This document shows positions 1 to 5,223 of a DNA stretch of 5,298 bases, piece by piece. The notes beneath the pieces are model-generated. The model did not search any database. It was given only the letters and a program-made list of their open reading frames with translations, and had not been told where the DNA came from. The stretch comes from Bacillota bacterium (GTDB lineage Bacteria; Bacillota; Clostridia; Acetivibrionales; DSM-1351). Position 1 is the first letter of the stretch. Each line of letters begins with the position of its first letter. A program made the position numbers and the translations under genes. The DNA lies in assembly GCA_023393115.1 (NCBI GenBank), contig JAEWMS010000059.1, positions 1 to 5,298 on the forward strand. Reading direction: 5' to 3'.

Positions 1-43
1 ATACTTGGCTGGCAACGGCCCGGGAAAGTAAGTCTCTGCCAGA
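1..43 (+). rRNA. rrf: 5S ribosomal RNA, 3' end only
   Basis: The first bases read like the 3' third of a Firmicutes 5S rRNA: the loop E/helix IV-V stretch ATACTTGGCTGG, a CCCGGGAAAGTA block, and the terminal TGCCAGA that would pair with a 5' TCTGGCA outside the window. It lies 8 bases before a tRNA-Asn, a usual rRNA-operon ending in this phylum. The 5' part is cut off by the window edge, and the exact 3' end is uncertain by one or two bases. Recognition is by eye from conserved 5S sequence, not by a covariance model. Confidence 0.75.
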
Positions 44-50
44 TTTATAT

Positions 51-126
51 TCCTCAATAGCTCAGTCGGTAGAGCATGCGGCTGTTAACCGCAGGGTCGT
101 AGGTTCAAGTCCTACTTGAGGAGCCA
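51..126 (+). tRNA. tRNA-Asn (anticodon GTT)
   Basis: This is a complete cloverleaf. The acceptor stem TCCTCAA pairs with TTGAGGA, the discriminator base is G123, and CCA is encoded at 124-126. The anticodon stem TGCGG/CCGCA encloses the loop CTGTTAA with anticodon GTT at 84-86, which reads AAC/AAU (Asn). The T arm carries GGTTCAAGTCC. It is probably cotranscribed with the 5S rRNA just upstream and ended by the hairpin that follows. Confidence 0.97.
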
Positions 127-131
127 AAGTA

Positions 132-179
132 AACAGACCTGTTTTTGCTTCTGCAAAAGACAGGTCTGTTGCTATTTTA
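132..179 (+). terminator. Rho-independent terminator of the rRNA/tRNA unit
   Basis: An inverted repeat pairs AACAGACCTGT (from 132) with ACAGGTCTGTT (ending at 170). The arms continue inward as TTTTGC/GCAAAA with one mismatch-like slip, closed by a TTCT loop. The T-rich run GCTATTTTAT follows. It begins 6 bases after the tRNA CCA, so it most likely ends the stable RNA transcript. Confidence 0.85.
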
Positions 180-231
180 TAAGGGAAATAACGCGAATTT
201 CGCAAGTGATCCTATTGTCAGCCACCAATAT

Positions 232-272
232 AAGCACCAAAAGTCACGTATGCTTGACTTTTGGTGCTTTTT
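232..272 (+). terminator. Second hairpin terminator, no intact gene before it
   Basis: The stem is a perfect 15-bp inverted repeat, AAGCACCAAAAGTCA (232-246) with TGACTTTTGGTGCTT (255-269), with an 8-base loop CGTATGCT and a T run on the 3' side. The A-rich 5' side is also compatible with activity on the other strand, though no gene faces it closely from the right. About 50 bases separate it from the first terminator and no plausible reading frame lies between them. It may be left over from a deleted gene, a back-up terminator, or a leader element for the recombinase remnant that starts 57 bases later. Confidence 0.7.
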
Positions 273-328
273 GAATTTAAACCCCAACATATGTGGCTTT
301 TAACAATTAAGAAAGAGAGGTAAGAATC

Positions 329-826
329 ATGGCATATACCCCATATCGTTTTGTTCAGAAGCAAAATGGCATCTTTGTAGATCCTCAACAGGCGGAGGTA
401 GTAAAAGCAATCTTTCAACGGTATTTAAATGGCGATAGCCTTGGAGTCATCGCTGATTTTCTTTTTGAGCAGGGAATCATTTCACCAACTGGGCAAGAAA
501 GATGGACACGACCGGCAATCAGCAAACTATTATCCAACTCCAAATATATCAGCTATATCATCAGCTTCGAGGATTACTTCGCTGTTCAAGTTGACAAGGG
601 AAACCGTAGCAACATAGATGAAGATACCAACCAGAGGAAGGCCACCCGGTACAGTTCACAGAATGTATTGAGCGGCCTTTTGGTTTGTGCGGAATGTGGC
701 GCAAATTATCGGCGCATTACTCGCCCTTCTGGCGAAGTGGTCTGGCGCTGTGCCAATAAAGTAGAGCATGGAAAGAAAATTTGTAAAAACGCACCGTCTA
801 TCAGTGAAGATGCCCTCAAGGCTTAA
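329..826 (+). CDS. Large serine recombinase remnant (recombinase and zinc-ribbon domains, no catalytic domain)
   Basis: The 165-residue product matches the middle of a large serine recombinase. Residues about 5-100 are a Recombinase-type DNA-binding domain, recognisable by NGIFVDPQQAEVVKAIF, a YLNGDS segment, a GIISPTG turn and a SKLLSNSKYI helix. Residues 110-155 form a zinc ribbon with C120-x2-C123 and later C141 and C152. The N-terminal resolvase domain of roughly 150 residues with the nucleophilic serine is absent. The usual C-terminal coiled-coil region is also missing, because the frame closes right after the zinc ribbon. ATG 329 is the natural start: AGAGAGG lies 8 bases upstream. The protein might still bind DNA but cannot catalyse recombination. 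Either it is a decayed integrase or, less likely, a deliberately catalysis-free relative. The family call is secure; the status as remnant is inferred. Confidence 0.8.
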   Translation: MAYTPYRFVQKQNGIFVDPQQAEVVKAIFQRYLNGDSLGVIADFLFEQGIISPTGQERWTRPAISKLLSNSKYISYIISFEDYFAVQVDKGNRSNIDEDTNQRKATRYSSQNVLSGLLVCAECGANYRRITRPSGEVVWRCANKVEHGKKICKNAPSISEDALKA

Positions 827-827
827 T

Positions 828-944
828 ATGGCAAAGTGGAATAAGGAATCTATCAAAAATTCGATAGAGAGAATCCTCATTCAGCACGATGGAGGTTTCG
901 AAATAGAGTATAAACACGAAATGAGGTATAATTTGGAATATTAA
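828..944 (+). pseudogene. Displaced C-terminal tail of the serine recombinase
   Basis: The frame opening at ATG 828 encodes 38 residues (MAKWNKESIKNSIERILIQH, then DGGFEIEYKHEMR and a short end). This resembles the last segment of clostridial large serine recombinases, where a 'W-x-E-x-IR..ve.I.v' helix is followed by a beta hairpin ending near 'GGFEIEY'. It is in a different frame from the 329-826 piece, whose stop overlaps its first bases. In an intact protein roughly 80-150 residues of coiled coil would separate the zinc ribbon from this tail, so an internal deletion with loss of frame is the simplest explanation. No ribosome binding site of its own is visible. Recognition is from family memory and should be treated as likely rather than proven. 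Confidence 0.6.
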
Positions 945-970
945 GTCTATGCAAGCCACGCTCATCTTGA

Positions 971-976
971 TATAAT
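971..976 (+). promoter_or_regulatory. Possible -10 box for the KilA-N gene
   Basis: A perfect TATAAT lies about 20 bases before the GAGGTGA ribosome binding site of the next gene. The -35 position (near 948-953, TATGCA) is poor, so this is either a weak or activator-dependent promoter or a chance match in AT-rich sequence. Confidence 0.4.
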
Positions 977-994
977 GTCCGTATAAGTAGAATT

Positions 995-1001
995 GAGGTG
1001 A
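995..1001 (+). promoter_or_regulatory. Ribosome binding site that conflicts with the GTG start
   Basis: GAGGTGA is a seven-base match to the anti-Shine-Dalgarno. It overlaps the GTG at 998, which therefore cannot be the codon it serves. The codon at the right distance (5 bases) is ATA 1007-1009, in the same frame. The nuclease gene downstream has the same GAGGTGA placed 6 bases before its TTG start, which supports the reading that 1007 is the ancestral start site. Confidence 0.55.
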
Positions 1002-1627
1002 GTGGCATAACTGAAGCTGAAAAACGACGTGCTGAAGCGATTTGGACGTATAGGATATCGCAGGAAAAGGTTCTAAAGCGCCTTGTCGAGAAAGAAATCT
1101 TTACGCAAGAGCACGCTGACTATATGTCTGATTATCTCTTTGAACAACTGAATCTGTTGGATGTCCCCGGCTCACATCTATCTTCTATTGGAGAAAAGAT
1201 GATCAATGCAAATTTGGGGCACAGCCCTTATGTTTCACTTACGGATATCGCACGCGAAAAGAATAGCAAATCCCCGGGATATCTTATTCAAAGTTGGCTG
1301 CGGAACAGCAATACCATTGAGTATTTAAGATTATGGGAAAAAAGCTTCAATCCAAATTTTCTTGATGATGAGTGTGAAAAGCTCATTCAAACCATTCGGA
1401 CAAGCAGAGCTACCCTGACGCCAAAGATATGGATCAGCGCTACCAAGGCAGTGGGCATCGAATCAAAAGCAGGAAAAAATGGCGGAACAATGGCTCACCC
1501 TGAAATAGCAGAAGCATTTCGGGCCTGGCTGTTTCCAGAGGTTATGTTGGAGATGGTAAAAAGGTATAGAAGTTATCAACTTGAATCGAATGAATCACCG
1601 ACTCATGTGAGCGAGGCTGAATCCTAA
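998..1627 (+). CDS. KilA-N domain DNA-binding protein
   Basis: The product has 209 residues when read from GTG 998. Residues about 78-192 form a KilA-N domain, a DNA-binding module common in phage and mobile-element proteins. Typical landmarks are YVSLTDIAREKN (78-89), the IQSWLRNSNTIEYL stretch (97-110), W113, TPKIW (141-145), a GIESKAGKNGGT turn (153-164), and AHPEIAEAF plus AWLFPEV leading to a terminal helix. The first 75 residues are helical and charged, loosely like the short SHOCT-type helical pair found in front of some phage antirepressor domains. That comparison is tentative. The gene stands alone, 143 bases before the nuclease-HerA operon on the same strand. Its start is uncertain: the ribosome binding site overlaps GTG 998 and points to an ATA at 1007. 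The role is unknown; a transcriptional regulator or phage-derived antirepressor is possible. GC content is higher than in the following operon. Confidence 0.85.
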   Translation: MSGITEAEKRRAEAIWTYRISQEKVLKRLVEKEIFTQEHADYMSDYLFEQLNLLDVPGSHLSSIGEKMINANLGHSPYVSLTDIAREKNSKSPGYLIQSWLRNSNTIEYLRLWEKSFNPNFLDDECEKLIQTIRTSRATLTPKIWISATKAVGIESKAGKNGGTMAHPEIAEAFRAWLFPEVMLEMVKRYRSYQLESNESPTHVSEAES

Positions 1628-1705
1628 TGTACAGAGTTGCGGTTCGGGTATGTGAAAACCAAAACGGATATTTTATGAGATTCTTGGTTTAGTGACAATG
1701 AGTAA

Positions 1706-1734
1706 TTGGCGTGAGGATTGGTTATGGCTATAAT
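1706..1734 (+). promoter_or_regulatory. Sigma-A promoter of the nuclease-HerA operon
   Basis: TTGGCG (1706-1711) and a perfect TATAAT (1729-1734) are separated by 17 bases, with ATGGC just before the -10. Transcription would start near 1741, giving a leader of about 30 bases with GAGGTGA at 1758-1764. A loose inverted repeat AAACCAA/TTGGTTT (1656-1662 and 1684-1690, 21-base loop) lies just upstream and could be a weak terminator of the KilA-N transcript or an operator. Confidence 0.75.
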
Positions 1735-1757
1735 GCGAAATTGCGATTGGAAAAAGC

Positions 1758-1764
1758 GAGGTGA
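1758..1764 (+). promoter_or_regulatory. Ribosome binding site setting the TTG start of the nuclease gene
   Basis: GAGGTGA sits 6 bases before TTG 1771. No ATG or GTG in the same frame lies at a workable distance, so TTG is the supported start codon. Confidence 0.8.
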
Positions 1765-1770
1765 GTATCC

Positions 1771-3069
1771 TTGAGACAAGCAGACAGCACAGTAAAAGGA
1801 TTTTTATACCAGTTTGATAAATCTCTATTTGAAATCTTAATTTCGAATGAGAATGAAACGATTACACTTGAAGGACAAATCGAAGACATTGATATTATTT
1901 CTGATGCTGGTATTGAAACTATACAATGTAAATATCACGAAAAACAGGATTATTCTATGTCAAGCGTAGCAGAACCGATATTAGAAATGTTCTGCCATTT
2001 TGCTACGCATCAAGCAATTGGACAGAAGAACACAAAGTATATTCTGTATGCGTATTTTCAAAATAATATCGAGACTATTGAACAAGTTGATTTTCATGAC
2101 TTTTTAATGGATACTAAAAATCAAGATATTCTCGTTAAGTATTTTCCGCGAATTTTTATGATTGACGATAGTACAATTCTTGAGTTGGCAAATAAAGGGC
2201 GGAAAACTTATAACGACAAAAACAAAATTAAAGACTATTTTATTTCCAATAAATCAGCCTTATTATATAAAGTGCCCTTAGAGAACTTTTTCGAATGCTT
2301 TGTGTATCGTAAAGCAGAAAAGCACGAAATGCTTAAACAAAAAATAATAGCAGAACTGTCCCGAAATGTTGACTATACAACTGCTACTGAACTTTATTAT
2401 CCGAATGCTTTTGCGCGAATAGCCGCAATGTCATCTTTACCCAATTCTGAACATCGGAAAATATCTAAGTCGAATTTATGGCTTTGGCTTACTGAGCAAA
2501 AAACAATGCTAGTAAACAAGTGGATATTCGGAATCAGAGACAAAAAAGTTGTTTTAAAATCAAAGAAATCCTATTTGTCAGCCATGTTTTCGAGAAATTC
2601 AGATGTTCGTACATTTATCTTTTCAAATTCTTTTTTTGCAAAAAACAAAGACTCTTTTGCAAAATTTATTATTGAATATTTGAGTAAGTATTACACAAAA
2701 AGGAAGTTGCAAAAACCCCCTATATTTATTTTTGAAATAAATGACACAACGATGATGAATGAAATAATAAAAAGTCTTTTCGACTATCAAATAACAGTTA
2801 ATAATGGAATTGTTGGGGGACAATTTGTAGAAAGCAGCTTTATTAATAACACCAATTGTCCAAATGACTTTTCTGCAAGAATCGCTTTGGCAGAGCAGGT
2901 TGGACAAGATATTTTCCGTAAGTGCAATACTAATTATCTTTTCTACATTGGTAATCAAGCTGAACCAATTGTGGATACATGTTTTACAACAGAGGTAATA
3001 GGCATCGCAACGATGTCAGAATTGAAATACATAGTTGGCTTATCAAAAACTTTTGAGGAGGAAATATGA
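1771..3069 (+). CDS. DUF4297/Cap4-like PD-(D/E)XK nuclease of a HerA-linked defence pair
   Basis: The protein has 432 residues and no signal peptide or membrane segment, so it should be cytosolic. The N-terminus carries the pattern of the DUF4297/Cap4 dsDNA-nuclease fold. A helix with GFLYQ (10-14) and a following FEIL stretch precedes the strand and acidic cluster LEGQIEDIDI (33-42, with E34, E38, D39, D41). Next comes IQCKYHE (51-57), giving the Q52-x-K54 motif that replaces (D/E)xK in this group. A helix SMSSVAEPILEMFCHFATH follows, as expected. The expected activity is metal-dependent DNA cleavage. Residues about 190-432 are not recognised; they may hold oligomerisation or HerA-docking surfaces. 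It starts at TTG 1771, served by GAGGTGA, and overlaps the HerA gene, implying a stoichiometric complex. Sampled lines are only about 20-25% GC, well below the upstream genes. The family call rests on motifs and gene context, not on a profile search. Confidence 0.75.
   Translation: MRQADSTVKGFLYQFDKSLFEILISNENETITLEGQIEDIDIISDAGIETIQCKYHEKQDYSMSSVAEPILEMFCHFATHQAIGQKNTKYILYAYFQNNIETIEQVDFHDFLMDTKNQDILVKYFPRIFMIDDSTILELANKGRKTYNDKNKIKDYFISNKSALLYKVPLENFFECFVYRKAEKHEMLKQKIIAELSRNVDYTTATELYYPNAFARIAAMSSLPNSEHRKISKSNLWLWLTEQKTMLVNKWIFGIRDKKVVLKSKKSYLSAMFSRNSDVRTFIFSNSFFAKNKDSFAKFIIEYLSKYYTKRKLQKPPIFIFEINDTTMMNEIIKSLFDYQITVNNGIVGGQFVESSFINNTNCPNDFSARIALAEQVGQDIFRKCNTNYLFYIGNQAEPIVDTCFTTEVIGIATMSELKYIVGLSKTFEEEI
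3056..3061 (+). promoter_or_regulatory. Ribosome binding site of the HerA gene, inside the nuclease gene end
   Basis: AGGAGG lies within the last codons of the nuclease gene. It is 4 bases from ATG 3066 and 7 bases from the adjacent ATG 3069. The second spacing is the better one, so translation may begin at 3069, overlapping the nuclease stop codon by one base. Either way the two genes are translationally coupled. Confidence 0.75.
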
Positions 3070-4841
3070 TGATTGAAATTGGAAAGGTAACCAATAGTAC
3101 ACCGGGCAACATTCAGATATTGTTATCCGACATAGATACATTTGAAAGAAATAAAGAGAGCCTGAGAGTATCTCGCTATATTGTAATTGAGGATGGAAAT
3201 GAAACTAAAATACTGGCCTCAATTCAAAATATAACAGCAGTTCAAAACGACTGTGCGGATACGATTAAGTATGCTGTGACAGTAACCCCCATTGGCTCAT
3301 ACATAGAAAGTGAAGATGGCGTGAAATTCAGGCAAGGTGGTGTTAATCTCCCTTCGCCTACTGAACCCGCATATCTTCCGGACGATGGGTTAATAAACCA
3401 AATTTTTTCGTGTAATGATAACTTTTCTTTTGAAATAGGTGCGCTAAGTAATAATAGAAATATTCATTATTATGTAGATGGGAACAAGTTTTTTGGAAAG
3501 CATATTGCAGTTGTTGGCTCAACCGGTTCGGGCAAATCTTGTGCTGTTGCTAGTATTTTGCAAAAAGTAATGAACATAAATAATGGTGAAAATCAAGCAC
3601 GAGAAAAAAAGAAAAATTCACATGTAATAATTTTTGATATACATTCAGAATATCGCTCCGCATTTTCATTAGCTAAAGAGCAAGACTTTACATTGAATAT
3701 TTTGGATGTAGAAAAACTCTGCTTACCGTATTGGTTAATGAATTCCCAAGAATTAGAAGCACTTTTCATTGAAAGTAATGAGATGAATTCACATAACCAA
3801 ATTTCGCAATTCAAAAAAGCGGTAATTCTTAGTAAAGAAAAGAACAACAATGATATGCAGTATATTAACTACGATACACCTGTGTATTTTGATATTCAGG
3901 AAGTATACAGGTATATAAAAAATAAAAATAATGAAGTTATCAATAAAAAAGAAAATGAACCGCAAAAGCCAAAAAGAGCAGATAATACGCTAATAGAGAA
4001 TCCCGAGGAAACGTATCTAACAGAAGTAGTATCTTTTGCTGTTACTAGTACCGCTGCAGCCACAAAGGCTTCTAATGGCCCGTACACAGGCGACTTCGAG
4101 CGATTTCTTACAAGATTAGAAACAAAGCTATCCGATAAAAGACTCAAATTTATAACAGAGCCTAAAAAGGGTAATAGTGACCCATATAAGACTGCAGATT
4201 TCGATACTATTCTCATGCAGTTTTTGGGATATATAGATAAGGCGAATGTTACAATAATTGATTTAAGTGCAATCCCCTTCGAGGTTTTAAGCATTGTTAT
4301 TAGCCTGCTTTCAAGGGTTATTTTCGACTTTGCTTTTCACTATTCAAAAATAATGCACGAGCAACAGTTGGTCAATGATATTCCCTTTATGCTTGTTTGT
4401 GAAGAAGCGCATAATTATATTCCTAAAAGCGGAGGAGCAGAGTATAACGCATCTAAACACTCAATTGAGAGAATAGCTAAAGAAGGGCGAAAATATGGAT
4501 TAAATCTTATGGTTGTAAGTCAACGTCCGTCGGAAGTATCAGAAACAATTTTTTCTCAATGCAACAATTTTGTTGTGCTAAAACTAACAAATGTTAATGA
4601 CCAAAGCTGCATTAAGAATCTTTTACCGGATAACAATAGTACCCTTGTAGATGTGCTACCAACTTTGGCGGCAGGTGAATGCTTGATAGTTGGAGATGCT
4701 GTTCCATTGCCTGCTATTGTAAAGATGGAAATGCCGAACCCTGCGCCAAGTTCAAGCAATGTAGATGTATACGATGAATGGAACAAAGACTGGATAAACG
4801 TTGTATTTGGTGAAGTGATCAAGCGCTGGAGAAAAGAGTAG
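3066..4841 (+). CDS. herA: HerA-family hexameric ATPase/translocase
   Basis: The protein has 591 residues. Residues about 3-65 form a HAS barrel (IGKVTNSTPGNIQ... with paired beta strands). The RecA-like HerA/FtsK core follows. Walker A is GSTGSGKS (151-158, K157). FDIHSEYR (190-197) is the HerA-type D-x-H-(G/S)-EY motif. Walker B is FMLVCEEAH (441-449, with E446/E447). Next come a helix with R469 and GRKYG (474-478) and the sensor SQRPSEVS (485-492), which is typical of HerA. The chain ends with a short C-terminal helix. Such proteins assemble into hexameric DNA-pumping motors. In defence pairs the hexamer carries and activates a nuclease. A charged, lysine-rich stretch at about 280-320 interrupts the region between the two Walker motifs. 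It lies second in the operon, overlapping the nuclease gene by 4 bases (or 1 base from ATG 3069). All catalytic motifs are intact, so it should be active. Confidence 0.93.
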   Translation: MMIEIGKVTNSTPGNIQILLSDIDTFERNKESLRVSRYIVIEDGNETKILASIQNITAVQNDCADTIKYAVTVTPIGSYIESEDGVKFRQGGVNLPSPTEPAYLPDDGLINQIFSCNDNFSFEIGALSNNRNIHYYVDGNKFFGKHIAVVGSTGSGKSCAVASILQKVMNINNGENQAREKKKNSHVIIFDIHSEYRSAFSLAKEQDFTLNILDVEKLCLPYWLMNSQELEALFIESNEMNSHNQISQFKKAVILSKEKNNNDMQYINYDTPVYFDIQEVYRYIKNKNNEVINKKENEPQKPKRADNTLIENPEETYLTEVVSFAVTSTAAATKASNGPYTGDFERFLTRLETKLSDKRLKFITEPKKGNSDPYKTADFDTILMQFLGYIDKANVTIIDLSAIPFEVLSIVISLLSRVIFDFAFHYSKIMHEQQLVNDIPFMLVCEEAHNYIPKSGGAEYNASKHSIERIAKEGRKYGLNLMVVSQRPSEVSETIFSQCNNFVVLKLTNVNDQSCIKNLLPDNNSTLVDVLPTLAAGECLIVGDAVPLPAIVKMEMPNPAPSSSNVDVYDEWNKDWINVVFGEVIKRWRKE

Positions 4842-5223
4842 AGAGTGGCACTCGTAAAAATATTTATGAAAACCGTACAAATGTAAAATAAGCATTTTTA
4901 CAATGCGCATTATATTAAATAAAGTTTAAATTCAGGTATCAATTTTGCATTATGTTTAAAATGAGTTGTTAGATTTGCTTAATTGTGTCCTAATTTTGTT
5001 TAAACTCAAAAATCTTTTTCCCATGGTTTTCACAAGAAGGCATAGTATTTCCATCAAGGAGAAGCTATGTCTTTCTTTATACAGTAAAGTATGTTATTAT
5101 CATTTATTATGTATCACGCAGAAAAGCACGAATTGATTGGGTGGTTTTGAATTATTTATATTATTTATATAATGTGAAACTGAGTTTGGAGCTTGATATT
5201 GTCTATATCGAGAAGGATATAAA
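4842..5223. other. AT-rich intergenic gap with no convincing gene
   Basis: I see no well-supported gene in these 382 bases. Near the left end is an AT-rich imperfect hairpin, TGTAAAAT-AAGC-ATTTTTACA (4882-4902), followed by the palindrome AATGCGCATT (4902-4911). These may end the HerA transcript, although no clean T tract follows. GTTTAAA occurs three times (4924, 4954, 4998). On the right, TTATTTATA is repeated in tandem (5152-5169) and runs into a promoter-like TATAAT. Several very short frames (for example 5023-5136 and 5067-5087) lack good start signals or length. Confidence 0.6.
5145..5173 (+). promoter_or_regulatory. Probable promoter of the gene starting at 5224
   Basis: TATAAT (5168-5173) is preceded by TTTTGA at 17 bases' distance, or TTGAAT (5147-5152) at 15 bases. 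The background is very AT-rich, so chance matches are easy. The implied leader is about 45 bases and carries AGAAGGA before the ATG. Confidence 0.45.

Noticed and set aside
51..126. tRNA-Asn 3' end as an attachment site for an integrated island
   Set aside because: No second copy of the tRNA 3' end is visible to the right in the window, and the only integrase remnant is of the serine type, which seldom uses tRNA genes.
192..203. Short palindrome GCGAATTTCGC between the two terminators
   Set aside because: The 5-bp arms with a single central base and no associated gene or repeat copy give no supportable role.
1656..1690. Inverted repeat AAACCAA/TTGGTTT as a terminator of the KilA-N gene
   Set aside because: A 7-bp AT-rich stem with a 21-base loop and no T tract is too weak to list as its own feature.
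3593..4294. Long minus-strand open frames inside the HerA gene
   Set aside because: They lie opposite a gene with intact, well-ordered ATPase motifs and show no recognisable domain or ribosome binding site.
4994..5047. Minus-strand short frame (MPSCENHGKKIFEFKQN)
   Set aside because: It is only 17 residues before a stop, with a weak ribosome binding site. It might be a gene scrap but no family can be assigned.
5023..5136. 37-codon frame from ATG 5023, and the 6-codon frame at 5067 with AAGGAG upstream
   Set aside because: The first has no ribosome binding site and a low-quality translation. The second is too short to support as a leader peptide without a regulatory structure.
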